A DNA stretch of 38,269 nucleotides from assembly GCA_013368795.1 (NCBI GenBank), contig JABFXX010000310.1, positions 1 through 38,269 on the forward strand, written 5' to 3'. The stretch's first letter is position 1. Each line of letters starts with the position of its first letter. A program made the position numbers and the translations under genes. Below the pieces are notes generated by a model that saw only the letters and a list, made by a program, of their open reading frames with translations, ran no database searches and was not told where the DNA came from. Origin of the DNA: Kofleriaceae bacterium (GTDB lineage: Bacteria > Myxococcota_A > Polyangia > Haliangiales > Haliangiaceae). Positions 19,508 through 27,895 of the stretch are shown here, piece after piece.

Positions 19508-20130
19508 CGGTGCATCTCGACGTCGTCCGCCGTCGCCTTCCAGAGCGCGGCGGCGTGCTTGTAGAACGCGCGCGGCCACTTCGCCTCGGCCGGTTCCGGC
19601 GTGAACTCGCCGCCCGGCGGTGCGTCGTCGACGGGGAGACGGCTCGTGCCGCGGAAGATGTACTTCTTGCCGTTCTCGACGACCAGCAGCTTGTACGTCG
19701 CGCTGCTCACGTCGCCGCGGCACGCGAGCTGATAGCCATACGTGACCTCGGCGAGCCCATCGGCGTCGAGGTCGGTGACTCCGAACGCGCCGTCGACGAA
19801 CTTCGCGACGAGGTCCAGCGGGCAGGTCTCGACGAAGTCGCGCGCGGGCAGCAGCGTGCGCGCCTTCTTGCCCTTCGCGACCGCCCAGTGGTCGATGAAC
19901 AGCACGCGCTTGCGCTCCGGGCCCATGCCGCTATCCGGCTTCTCGCTGTCGGTCGACGAGAACGCGACGTAGTTGGTGCCGTTCTTGTCGCTGAACGTGA
20001 CCGCGCGCTCGACCTTGGCGCCGCGAGCCTTCAGGTCGGTGGGCAGATCCTTCACGTTCGTGACGGCGATCTCGCCGGCCGCGGCGGTGGCGGAGACGAG
20101 CGAGAGGACGAGGACCAGGCGGAACTGCAT
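19504..20130 (-). CDS. Exported hypothetical protein with DxDxDG loop
   Basis: 208 aa from the ATG at 20130. MQFRLVLVLSLVSATAAAGE is a cleavable signal peptide. The mature part contains VTFSDKNGTNYVAFSS, ETCPLDLVAKFVD and VTDLDADGLAEVTYGYQLACRGDV. The DLDADG loop is of the calcium-binding/FG-GAP kind, and the phrase around YQLACRGDVSSATYKLLV resembles a family named after a surface-polysaccharide gene (M949_RS01915); that match is from memory and uncertain. Last gene of the run that starts with the fused ABC transporter, 29 bases after the di-iron protein stop. Function unknown. Confidence 0.7.
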
Positions 20131-20159
20131 CGCGCCAGGGTATCGCACGGGATCGCCTG

Positions 20160-20879
20160 CTACTGCGAGAGGCCGACCGCTGCAGCGACGCCATCGCGAT
20201 AGGCACGCCACGCCTCGAGCGTCTTCTCCATCGCATCGATGACGCCCGCGTACTCCGACGCCGGCACGTGATCGAGGATCATGCGCCACGCGGCTTCGCG
20301 GTGGCTGCCCTCGACGCGGCGGTGCGCCTTGGTGAGTGCGAGGCCTTCGAGCGGCAAGCCGTAGTGGACGACGAGCGGGTGCGCCTCGAGCGGCGGGGCA
20401 GGGCGCTTCGGCGCAGCGGCATCGAGCTCGCCACGCTCGTGGTCGGTGCCCTCGACGAAGATCGTCGTGACCGCCGCGGCCTGCGCCCAGCCGTTGCGCT
20501 GGGTGTATTCGTCGAGGACGCTGCGGTACTCGCGCGACGCCGGGAGCAGCTCGATGCGCTCGAACCGCGAGAGGTCCATGCCGAGGCCCTTGGGATACTC
20601 GAGGAAGAGATCCGGATGCGGCCGGCCCGCGATCACGCCACCGGTCTCCTCTTCGTAGAGGTTCTCGGCGAGGTCCCGCCGGACTTCGGCGACCGGGCAC
20701 TGGACGTAGGCCCAGCCGACCATGACGGGGAAGTCGCGCACGTAGGTCGCGTACTCCTGCTCGAAGTGCACGTGGAGTCGCTCCTTGGCGACGCGCCCCG
20801 ACGTGAAGTGCGGCCACGCCCAGTGCACCTTGCGCTCCATGATGGCGAGGAGCGCTTCCTTGAAACCCTCTCGGTCCAC
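20160..20879 (-). CDS. Haem-oxygenase-fold di-iron protein (TenA/PqqC/CADD-like)
   Basis: About 239 aa from a GTG at 20879; a TTG at 20900 that overlaps the previous stop is the other candidate, and neither has a strong ribosome binding site. The protein is all-helical in pattern. ENLYEEETGG followed by HPDLF, and the C-terminal AHRRVEGSH (H-x3-E-x2-H), match the ligand layout of the iron-containing redox enzymes in the haem-oxygenase-like di-iron oxidase superfamily (CADD, UndA/BesC relatives). Those enzymes use O2 to oxidise or fragment amino acids, fatty acids or self-derived residues. The substrate here is unknown; its place next to a lipid-type ABC system makes a lipid substrate possible (inference). 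Confidence 0.75.
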   Translation of the reverse strand: MDREGFKEALLAIMERKVHWAWPHFTSGRVAKERLHVHFEQEYATYVRDFPVMVGWAYVQCPVAEVRRDLAENLYEEETGGVIAGRPHPDLFLEYPKGLGMDLSRFERIELLPASREYRSVLDEYTQRNGWAQAAAVTTIFVEGTDHERGELDAAAPKRPAPPLEAHPLVVHYGLPLEGLALTKAHRRVEGSHREAAWRMILDHVPASEYAGVIDAMEKTLEAWRAYRDGVAAAVGLSQ

Positions 20880-20896
20880 CTGCTGATCGTACGCGA

Positions 20897-22399
20897 TCAA
20901 TGCGGAGGGACAAGCTTGGCGGTGAGGTCGAGATGGAGTGTCCCGGCACCCGAAAGAGTTGGCACGGCGCGGTCGATCACGAGATCCGCGGGCAATCCCG
21001 TCGCACCGATGCGGCGATCGACAAAGATGTCCGCCAGGATCTTCGCGAACGCCTCCGTGAGTGCACCGTGAAACTCGGCGCCACGGTCGCGCACGGCAGA
21101 TACGAGATCGCCGTAGCAAGGGACGAGGATGTTCGGGCTGCGCTGACACGAGAGCTCGAGCGCACCGAGATCGACCGCGAGCGGGAGATCACTCTTGCCG
21201 GGACCGGCGAACGAGAAGTCGAGCGCGCCGAACACGTTGCCGGTGGTGTCGTACGCGCCGTCCTGGATCGTGACGCGTGCGTCGGCGGCGAGGCGGAGTG
21301 AGCTGGCAGAACCTGGCGAGAGCACGGGCGGCAACGCCAGCCGCACGGGAGAGATCCGGATCGAGAGATAGTCGGTGACGATCGGCTCGGTGTTGAACCG
21401 CCTGTCGAGGCCGACCTCGGCGAGCCGGTCGTCGAGCCAGCCCGTGCGCCACAGCTCGTAGAGCAGCGTGTTCAGCGCGTCGAGGTCGAGGTCGAGTGCG
21501 AGCGTGGTGTCCGGACGCGGCGAGGGCCGAGAGGCGAGCGCGAACTTCGGCGGCAGGATGTCGGGCGCATTCGGCATGCGATCGAACGCGACCGCGAATG
21601 GCAGCGCGCCGTATGCGTTGTCGACGATCTCGACGGGGCCGTCGCAGTACGTGAAGCGCAGCTTCTGGCCGCCGGGCAGCTCGAACGGCGGCGGCGGCGC
21701 GAACGTCGTGACGAGAACGTCGTCGATCTGCTCGCGCGCGATCTTGCTGGCGATCGCATCGGCACCGAGCTTGTCGGAGACCCACTGCAGGACGCGATTG
21801 TCGAAGTCGAGGTCGGCCTCGGCGGCGATGCGGAACGCGAGCGCCTTGGCATCGCGCTGCGGCACGAGCGCGACGGTGATCGGCACCTCGACGCGCTCGA
21901 AGACGACCCGCGCGGTGGCACGGACGTAGCCGTCGGGTGCGCCCGCCTTGCCGAGCAGGCGGCGATCGGTAGGGTTGGACTCGAGCCGCGCCCACTCGAG
22001 CGAGAGGCCCTTGATACGGCGGTACTTGCCGACCGGGAAGATGTCCATGCCGCGCAGCTGCGCGTCGATCTCGCGCTGCATCAGGCCCGCGATCGTGTGC
22101 GTGCCACCGCTGCCATCGTCGAGGAGGCGCTGGCCGAGCACGATGCGCCCGGTGCACGATGGCGTGGCGGGATCGAGGAACGGGCCGACGAGCTTTGTCG
22201 CCGCGACGTCGCGCGTGTAGCCGCCGCGATAGGAATGCGACCAGTGCTTGCGCACGAGGCCGGGGCCCGCGGGCCAGTCGGTGACGCTCGAGGTGTCGAC
22301 CGCGAGCTCGTCGCCGCCGGACTTGCCCGCGATCCACATGAAGCCCGCGCCGTGCGCGACGACGAGCAGCACGCCGGCGATCGCGGCGAACGCCTTCAC
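20897..22399 (-). CDS. Large membrane-anchored envelope protein, family not recognised
   Basis: 500 aa from a GTG at 22399 whose GTGA overlaps the stop of the fused ABC transporter. VKAFAAIAGVLLVVAHGAGFMWIAG is a single N-terminal membrane helix; the rest should face the periplasm. The body alternates long beta-like stretches (RATARVVFERVEVPITVALV, LAFRIAAEADLDFDNRVLQW) with short amphipathic helices and has the phrases GGQKLRFTYCDGPVEIVD and LGALELSCQRSPNILVPC. The topology, anchor plus repeated long strands, recalls lipid-binding TULIP/DUF4403-like or AsmA-like proteins, but I cannot assign a family. It takes the position that an MCE protein would hold next to an MlaEF-type transporter. Confidence 0.75.
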   Translation of the reverse strand: MKAFAAIAGVLLVVAHGAGFMWIAGKSGGDELAVDTSSVTDWPAGPGLVRKHWSHSYRGGYTRDVAATKLVGPFLDPATPSCTGRIVLGQRLLDDGSGGTHTIAGLMQREIDAQLRGMDIFPVGKYRRIKGLSLEWARLESNPTDRRLLGKAGAPDGYVRATARVVFERVEVPITVALVPQRDAKALAFRIAAEADLDFDNRVLQWVSDKLGADAIASKIAREQIDDVLVTTFAPPPPFELPGGQKLRFTYCDGPVEIVDNAYGALPFAVAFDRMPNAPDILPPKFALASRPSPRPDTTLALDLDLDALNTLLYELWRTGWLDDRLAEVGLDRRFNTEPIVTDYLSIRISPVRLALPPVLSPGSASSLRLAADARVTIQDGAYDTTGNVFGALDFSFAGPGKSDLPLAVDLGALELSCQRSPNILVPCYGDLVSAVRDRGAEFHGALTEAFAKILADIFVDRRIGATGLPADLVIDRAVPTLSGAGTLHLDLTAKLVPPH

Positions 22400-23982
22400 A
22401 GCCGGAACACCACGAGTACGGTGACGAGCTCCCAGCCGACGACCCACAGCGTGCACGCGACGACACTGGACGTCATGCCGCGCGTGACCGCATCGGCCTC
22501 GGGCTTCGGCGCGCCGCCCTTGGCGACGACGTCGCTCGCGATGCCCCACGCGTAGATCCACACGAGGAACGCGGCGCGCACGGCATAGCGCAGGCGCTCG
22601 GGCCGCGGATCGAAGATATCGGCGGTGAGCAGCTCCCACGCGTTCGTGATCCCGTACGACTCGCACACGAGCATGCCGCCGAGAATCATGCCGAGCGCGA
22701 ACAGCGCGGCGACCGCGAGATAGGAGAGCGCGACCAACAACCAGGCAGGCGCCCACAGATAGCTCCTCCGGTCGACACCGAGCGCGTCGAGCGCGAGCGT
22801 CTGCTTGGTGAGCCCCATCGAGCCGAGCCACGCATTCGTCGCGCTGCCGCTCGCTGCGACGAACAGCAGGGCAGAGAGCGCGGGCGCGAGCGCGATCACG
22901 TGGCTGCCGCCGATCTGGCGAAGCAGCGCATCGGCGCGGACACCGGCGCCGCCGACCTTGCTGACGACGAACAGCACGGTGTAGCCGATCAGCGTCGACA
23001 CGATCGCGTAGAACGGCAGGGGCCGGACGAGCGTCTGCATCAGCACGCGACGCGCGACGATCGCGAAGTCACGCGGACGCTTGAGGAGCTGCAGCGGCGC
23101 CCTCGCCGCGGCGATCGCGGCGACGCGAAACGGCGCGAGCAGTGGCTCGGCGACGCGCGCGAGACCTCGCACGACGCTCTTCGGCTTCGGCGCGCCCGAC
23201 GGTGGCGGACGATCGCCGTGGGCCTCGAGATGATCGACCATCTCGCGCTCCAGCTCGACGAGCCAGCGGCCGCGCTCCTCGGCCGAGTGGCCCGGATCTT
23301 CGAGCGCGCCCGGCCAGCGGCCCTCGAACAATTGATCGAGCTTGCGATCCTCGAGCGACAGCAGGAACAGCCGATCGGCGACGCCCGCTGCGAGCGCGAC
23401 GTCATGCGTGACGACGATCGCCGAGATGCCGAGCGCCTTCACCTGCTCGCGGATGAGTCGCGCGAGCATGCGCACGCGATGCGGATCGAGCCCGACGCTC
23501 GGCTCGTCGAGGAACAGCAGCGTGCGCCGGCTCGCGAGCACGCGGGCGACCGCGACGCGCTGGGCCTGGCCACCCGAGAGCTTCGTCACCGGCGTGCCCG
23601 GCTTGGCGAGCGCAGGATCGAGCCCGACGCGCTCGAGCCACTTCTCCGGCGCATCGCCTTCACCCGAGCCGCTCGCGTGGCGCAGCGCGATCTCGAGGTT
23701 GCCGCGCACGTCGAGGTGATCGAACAGCGCGCCTCGCTGCGGCACGAGACCGAGCTGACCGCGATCGAGATCGAGCTGCGCCGCGACGACATCGAAGCCC
23801 GCTTCGTCGAGCTCGTCGCGCTCGAATAGCACGCGCGCGAACGTCGACTTGCCGGCGCCCGAGCCACCGAGGAGAACGACGACTTCTCCCGCACCGATCT
23901 CGAGATCGATGCCGTCGATCAGCACGCGTCCATCGGGAAGCGCGACGCGCAGCCCGCGCACCAGCAAGGGGCCAACACCCAT
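22396..23982 (-). CDS. Fused ABC ATPase and MlaE-like permease
   Basis: 528 aa from the ATG at 23982, preceded by TAGGG eight bases upstream; a GTG at 24003 is possible. Residues about 1-230 are an ABC ATPase: Walker A GGSGAGKS at 39-46, signature LSGGQ at 135-139, Walker B LLFLDEPSVGLDP, and the switch His in IVVTHDV. After a charged linker, about 285-528 is a membrane region with PLPFYAIVSTLIGYTVLFVV, ALAPALSALLFVAASGSATNAWLGSMGL and ALDALGVDRRSYL, which line up with the MlaE permease core (GRxGSAIAAELGTM, IDALxxMGVDP). ATPase and permease are normally separate in this family. Function: probably lipid movement across the inner membrane. Confidence 0.85.
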   Translation of the reverse strand: MGVGPLLVRGLRVALPDGRVLIDGIDLEIGAGEVVVLLGGSGAGKSTFARVLFERDELDEAGFDVVAAQLDLDRGQLGLVPQRGALFDHLDVRGNLEIALRHASGSGEGDAPEKWLERVGLDPALAKPGTPVTKLSGGQAQRVAVARVLASRRTLLFLDEPSVGLDPHRVRMLARLIREQVKALGISAIVVTHDVALAAGVADRLFLLSLEDRKLDQLFEGRWPGALEDPGHSAEERGRWLVELEREMVDHLEAHGDRPPPSGAPKPKSVVRGLARVAEPLLAPFRVAAIAAARAPLQLLKRPRDFAIVARRVLMQTLVRPLPFYAIVSTLIGYTVLFVVSKVGGAGVRADALLRQIGGSHVIALAPALSALLFVAASGSATNAWLGSMGLTKQTLALDALGVDRRSYLWAPAWLLVALSYLAVAALFALGMILGGMLVCESYGITNAWELLTADIFDPRPERLRYAVRAAFLVWIYAWGIASDVVAKGGAPKPEADAVTRGMTSSVVACTLWVVGWELVTVLVVFRL

Positions 23983-24025
23983 CGCCGCGACCCTACCAGA
24001 CACCGACTACCTCGGCGCGGTTGCA

Positions 24026-24049
24026 GCGATTTCGCACGGCGAAAATCGC
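24026..24049. promoter_or_regulatory. Imperfect inverted repeat in the divergent ABC/AgmX-like promoter region
   Basis: GCGATTTCGC and GCGAAAATCGC pair around ACG with one bulged A. The 174-base gap (23983-24156) separates two divergent genes. A second small repeat, CGCTTG-AAC-CAAGCG, lies at 24108-24122 in the leader of the plus-strand gene. Either could be a regulator site; no clear -35/-10 pair was found. Confidence 0.25.
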
Positions 24050-24156
24050 GGAACCTGCTCGATAGCTCGTTGTCTGACTTTTCGACCGCAACGATTCACC
24101 GAAAGGACGCTTGAACCAAGCGCTCGGTGGACGCGGCCCGACGGAGGTCTATCCAC

Positions 24157-25872
24157 ATGTCTGCCCAGCGCACCGCATTTGCTCTCCCACCACCCGACAC
24201 CACCAACGACGAGCTCGGCGCGAAGGCGATCGAGGTCGCCACGATGCTTGGCGACTCGGTCGTCGACGTCAAGCACTGCATGGATCCGCAGAGCGGCAAG
24301 ATCACGCCGCGTACGTGGGGCATGCTCGCGACGGGCGCGGTCTCGCTGATCGTGTCCGCGATCGCGTTCTACGTGTCGGTGCACACCGCCGCGTTCAACA
24401 AAGGAGCGCTCGACTACTGGACGCGTGTCGCGCACAAGCCGGCACACGGCTTCCGCCCGGAGATGCTGAGCGCTGGCTACGACTGGCTCGCGTTCGGCGG
24501 CTTCGCGCTCGGTCTCGTCACGCTCGCGATGGCGCTGTTCCGCATCCGCCGCGAGCTCAAGAGTCCGTACTACCGCATCGGCACCGCGCCCGGCGTCGAG
24601 CAGCCCGTCACCGGCGCACCCGCCGAGGACTTCCCGCTCGTCGCGCCGCGCGGCGATGACTTCGTCTTCAACTTCGGCGCCGGCATCACCGGCGAGATGA
24701 GCGTCAACGGCAAGACCGTCGGCCTCGCCGAGCTCGCGGCGTCGGGCCAGGCGCGTCCGTCGACGACAACCGTCGGCGCGTTCGAGCTGCCGATCCCGCT
24801 GCACTCGCGCATCCGCGCCAACATTGGCAACACGCAGTTCCTCGTGTCGGGCGTCGCGAAGCCGCGCACGCACGCTGCGCCGCTGATGGCGCTCGAGAGC
24901 CGCACGCTCTCGTACTTCGCGGGCTCGCTCGCCGTGCACCTCGGCATCGTGCTGCTGTTCCAGCTGATGCCGATCGAGTCGAGCACCGCGTCGTGGGAGC
25001 TCGCGACGCAGGAGCCGACCGGTATCGAGTCGCACTCGAAGGTGCAAGAGGATGCGGTGCTGGAGCCCGAGGACGCCGACAAGGGCGGCGCCGGTGCCGC
25101 GGCATCGGGCAAGGCGATGGCGCTAAACGAGGGCCAGGCCGGCACGACGAAGTCGACGAACGTCGACGGCCACATGCGGATCAAGGACAACGGTCTGCCG
25201 CCGCAGCTCGCGCGCGCCCAGGCGATCGAGGAGGCGCGCACCGCCGGCATCCTCGGCTCGACACGGCTCATGACGGGTGACGCGTTCGCATCGCTGACCG
25301 CGACCGACAACCTGTCGAGCGGCGCCGACGGCGTGAACGTGTGGGGACCGATCTACGGCGCCGACGGCGAGGGCCACGGCTTCGGTGGCTACGGCCGCCA
25401 GGGCTTCGGCGGCGGTGGCGGCTGCCTCGGCGGCGACTGCGGCATCATCGGCACCAAGGACGGCTACGGCAAGCTCGGCCTTGGCAAGTTCCCGGGCAGC
25501 GGCTGGGACGTCCCCGGCGGCGGTATCCCGGGCGGCAAGCGCCACACGCCGAACATCCCGAAGCCGATCGTCGGCACGCCGACCGGCACGCCGGGCCTCG
25601 ACAAGGAAATGATCCGTCGCTACATCCGCCGCAACATCGCCAAGATCTCGTACTGCTACGAGAAGGAGCTGCTCGCGAATCCCGGCCTCGCCGGCGACGT
25701 CCAGATCGCGTTCTTCATCCAGCCGGACGGCACGGTCACCGGCTCGACGGGCAAGGGCGTGAGCCCGGCGGTCGCGAACTGCGTCGCCGATGTCGTCGGT
25801 GGGATCGAGTTCCCGAAGGCCGCGGGCGGCGTGCAGGTGAACTATCCGTTCACGTTCCGTCCGGCCCAATGA
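24157..25872 (+). CDS. AgmX/PglI C-terminal domain protein (TonB-like, envelope energy transduction)
   Basis: 571 aa from the ATG at 24157, with GGAGG nine bases upstream. Three membrane helices are visible: about 50-70 (LATGAVSLIVSAIAFYVSV), 110-130 (LAFGGFALGLVTLAMALF) and 248-272 (LSYFAGSLAVHLGIVLLF). Between the second and third is a compact FHA-like/beta segment (DDFVFNFGAGITGEMSVNGK). A Gly-rich linker (GFGGYGRQGFGGGGG) follows, then the C-terminal domain YIRRNIAKISYCYEKELL ... GKGVSPAVANCVADVVGGIEF, which is the AgmX/PglI C-terminal (TonB-like) fold with its two conserved Cys. Relatives in myxobacteria belong to gliding or ExbBD-linked envelope complexes. The precise partner is not evident from the neighbours. 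Confidence 0.85.
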   Translation: MSAQRTAFALPPPDTTNDELGAKAIEVATMLGDSVVDVKHCMDPQSGKITPRTWGMLATGAVSLIVSAIAFYVSVHTAAFNKGALDYWTRVAHKPAHGFRPEMLSAGYDWLAFGGFALGLVTLAMALFRIRRELKSPYYRIGTAPGVEQPVTGAPAEDFPLVAPRGDDFVFNFGAGITGEMSVNGKTVGLAELAASGQARPSTTTVGAFELPIPLHSRIRANIGNTQFLVSGVAKPRTHAAPLMALESRTLSYFAGSLAVHLGIVLLFQLMPIESSTASWELATQEPTGIESHSKVQEDAVLEPEDADKGGAGAAASGKAMALNEGQAGTTKSTNVDGHMRIKDNGLPPQLARAQAIEEARTAGILGSTRLMTGDAFASLTATDNLSSGADGVNVWGPIYGADGEGHGFGGYGRQGFGGGGGCLGGDCGIIGTKDGYGKLGLGKFPGSGWDVPGGGIPGGKRHTPNIPKPIVGTPTGTPGLDKEMIRRYIRRNIAKISYCYEKELLANPGLAGDVQIAFFIQPDGTVTGSTGKGVSPAVANCVADVVGGIEFPKAAGGVQVNYPFTFRPAQ

Positions 25873-26230
25873 TCCACATGAGGATCGGTCGCGCCTCCTG
25901 AGACGTGATCTTCGCGCGAATCGAACGCCCGCAGCCTCCGTCGGCTAGCGGGCGTTTCCAGTTTCGGTTCGCGTAGTAGATCGTCATCGCGGTCTGCGTG
26001 CCGAGCGACAGGATCTGGAACCGGCCGTCGTCGCCGCTCTGGCCGACCTCGGCCTGCGTCGGTGCGCCGTCGAGCACGACCGTGGCCATCGAGATCGGTG
26101 CGTCGGTCTCGATGGTGGTCAACCGGCCCGACACGATGCACGACCGCGTCCGCTCGACGTTTGCGAGCGTCGGCGAGGGCGCCGCTTTGCAGGCGGCGAT
26201 CACGACGACCGCGAACGCGAGCGATCTCAC
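25850..26230 (-). CDS. Small lipoprotein with carboxypeptidase-regulatory-like fold
   Basis: 126 aa from a GTG at 26230, directly after AAGGA, which is unusually tight for a ribosome binding site. RSLAFAVVVIAAC is a lipoprotein signal (lipobox IAAC). The mature part has VSGRLTTIETDAPISMATVVL and SGDDGRFQILSLG, the pattern of carboxypeptidase-regulatory/transthyretin-like beta-sandwiches, in which GxF marks the central strand. Two further Cys may pair. Probably an envelope protein of unknown role. The 3' end overlaps the AgmX-like gene by 23 bases, and a terminator-like hairpin of the opposite strand is embedded in it. Confidence 0.7.
   Translation of the reverse strand: MRSLAFAVVVIAACKAAPSPTLANVERTRSCIVSGRLTTIETDAPISMATVVLDGAPTQAEVGQSGDDGRFQILSLGTQTAMTIYYANRNWKRPLADGGCGRSIRAKITSQEARPILMWIIGPDGT
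25924..25956 (+). terminator. Hairpin downstream of the AgmX-like gene, inside the convergent CDS
   Basis: AACGCCCGC and GCGGGCGTT are perfect 9-base arms, extended inside by AGCC/GGCT around TCCGTC with one bulged A. It lies 52 bases after the plus-strand stop and is followed by TCCAGTTTCGG. It starts with the same CGCGAATCGAACGC phrase as the hairpin at 1444, which supports a shared terminator type in this genome. It is part of the coding sequence of the minus-strand lipoprotein. Confidence 0.5.
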
Positions 26231-26293
26231 TCCTTCGTGTCTACGCGATCTTCCCCACGCTCATTACGCGCCGTTCGTGACGCGATGTGACCA

Positions 26294-26327
26294 CCTGCGA
26301 CGGTCCCCCGACACCCCATGTCGCAGG
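26294..26327. promoter_or_regulatory. Inverted repeat upstream of the Ser/Thr kinase gene
   Basis: CCTGCGAC and GTCGCAGG are perfect 8-base arms separated by 18 bases, in the 139-base divergent gap between the small lipoprotein and the kinase gene. The spacing suits two half-sites of a dimeric regulator; chance is not excluded. Confidence 0.25.
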
Positions 26328-26369
26328 CAACGCGATCCGAGCCCGCCTCGGCCGGCAAGGTCGGCTACG

Positions 26370-27809
26370 ATGGACGTCGTGAGCGAGCCCGAGGAGTTCG
26401 GCTCGTACCTGGTCTACGAGCAGCTCGGCATCGGTGGAATGGCATCCGTCCACGTCGCCGAGTCGCGCAGCATGGGCGGGTTTCGCAAGCGCGTCGCGCT
26501 GAAGCGTCTGCTCGCGCACGCCGCCGACAACCCCGAGCTCGTGCAGTCGTTCATCGACGAGGCGCGGCTCGTTCGCTACCTCAAGCACGCCAACATCGCC
26601 CAGACGTACGACTTCGGCAAAGTCGGCGGCATCTACTTCATCGCGATGGAGCTCGTGCCCGGGCCGACGCTCACGCAGCTGATCCGGCAGTGCATCGCGA
26701 CGATCGGCGTGATCCCGTTTCCGATCACGATGAACCTCCTGATCCAGATCTGCGACGCGCTCGACTACGCCCACAACCTGCGCGACGAGCACGGCAAGCC
26801 GCTCGGGATCATCCACCGCGACGTCTCGCCGCCAAACGTCATCATCTCGAACACCGGCATCCTCAAGCTGATCGACTTCGGCGTCGCCAAGGCCGCGAGC
26901 TCGTCGAACCAGACGCAGGTCGGCACGGTGAAGGGCAAGTTCAGCTACATGGCGCCGGAGTATCTGTCGGGGCAGCGTCCCGATCCGCGCGTCGATCTGT
27001 GGGCGGTCGGCGCGATGGCGCACGAGCTTTTGACCGCGCACCAGCTGTTCGATGCCGACGACGACTACCGCGTGATCGAGCTCGTGAAGGCCGCGCCGAT
27101 CGTGCTGCCGTCGCGCAAGAACCCCGAGGTGCCGCCCGAGCTCGACGCCGTCGTGATGACCGCGCTCGAACGCGACCCGGCTCGCCGCTGGCAATCGGCC
27201 GCCGCGATGCGCACCGCGCTCGCCAACGTCGCGAAGGAGCTGCAGACCGTCGTCTCGAACGCGCAGCTCATCCAGTGGGTCGACTACGCGTTCTCGCAGA
27301 AGCCGCCGCACGAGGGCAGCGACCTCTCGCAGCTGATCGAGCTCCTCGAGGCGCCGAGCCGGCCGTCGGGCAAGCTCGCCGATCGGCCGTCGCGGCGCTC
27401 GACGCAGGACATGGACGACGGCGGCTTCGACGACCGCCGCACGCGTGTGCGCGACGACGGCGGCTTCGACGACCGGCGCACCCGCAAGCTCGCCGAGTTC
27501 GACGACAGGCTCACGCGTACGGCCAGCCGCGGCGATCCGACGAAGGCCGAGCGCGGCAATCGCAAGAACCGCGACGCGACGCCGCCGCGCAAGCTCAGCG
27601 AGGACGGCGATCGCGATCCGACCCAGCGCGCCGTCCCGCGCAAGCGCTCGTTCCTGACGCCGCGCGTGGGCTCGGCGATGATCGAGCGCCACACGCGCGG
27701 CCATCGTCTCGTGCTCTGGCTCGTCGCGCTGCTCGTGCTCGCCGGCGCCGGCCTCGCCTCCGCGCACTTCTTCGGCCACCCGGCGTTCCTCGCAGACCTG
27801 CTCGGCTAG
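26370..27809 (+). CDS. Eukaryotic-type Ser/Thr protein kinase with C-terminal membrane anchor
   Basis: 479 aa from the ATG at 26370 (AAGG nine bases upstream); a GTG at 26379 is possible. Kinase domain about 12-290: Gly loop LGIGGMASV, Lys45 in VALK, catalytic HRDVSPPN (His149-Arg150-Asp151 ... Asn156), DFG at 169-171 and YMAPE. All residues needed for activity are present. Residues 340-440 form a charged, low-complexity linker with a repeated DDGGFDDRRTR (349-359 and 362-372) and EFDDRLTR (376-383), each with a Thr between basic residues. A single helix at about 446-466 (LVLWLVALLVLAGAGLASA) anchors it, leaving only a short tail outside, so it lacks a large sensor domain. It would phosphorylate cytoplasmic targets; substrate unknown. 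Confidence 0.92.
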   Translation: MDVVSEPEEFGSYLVYEQLGIGGMASVHVAESRSMGGFRKRVALKRLLAHAADNPELVQSFIDEARLVRYLKHANIAQTYDFGKVGGIYFIAMELVPGPTLTQLIRQCIATIGVIPFPITMNLLIQICDALDYAHNLRDEHGKPLGIIHRDVSPPNVIISNTGILKLIDFGVAKAASSSNQTQVGTVKGKFSYMAPEYLSGQRPDPRVDLWAVGAMAHELLTAHQLFDADDDYRVIELVKAAPIVLPSRKNPEVPPELDAVVMTALERDPARRWQSAAAMRTALANVAKELQTVVSNAQLIQWVDYAFSQKPPHEGSDLSQLIELLEAPSRPSGKLADRPSRRSTQDMDDGGFDDRRTRVRDDGGFDDRRTRKLAEFDDRLTRTASRGDPTKAERGNRKNRDATPPRKLSEDGDRDPTQRAVPRKRSFLTPRVGSAMIERHTRGHRLVLWLVALLVLAGAGLASAHFFGHPAFLADLLG

Positions 27810-27845
27810 TCCTTTCCAGGCGATAGCCGATTCTTCGCATCCTGC

Positions 27846-27874
27846 TTGACGCATTCGGCTCGGCGTCGTATTTA
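27846..27874 (+). promoter_or_regulatory. Probable promoter of the ArsR-type gene
   Basis: TTGACG at 27846-27851 and TATTTA at 27869-27874, with 17 bases between, resemble a sigma-70 -35/-10 pair. The -10 falls in the left arm of the operator, so repressor binding would block it. The predicted start is about 15 bases before the ATG, leaving a very short leader without a ribosome binding site. Confidence 0.5.
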
Positions 27875-27894
27875 ACAAGCACGTTAAATACGAC
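27865..27894. promoter_or_regulatory. Operator: perfect 12-bp inverted repeat before the ArsR-type gene
   Basis: GTCGTATTTAAC and GTTAAATACGAC are perfect arms around AAGCAC. The right arm ends two bases before the ATG at 27896. The AT-rich core stands out in GC-rich surroundings. ArsR-family repressors bind such palindromes at their own promoters, so autoregulation is likely. Confidence 0.8.
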
Positions 27895-27895
27895 C

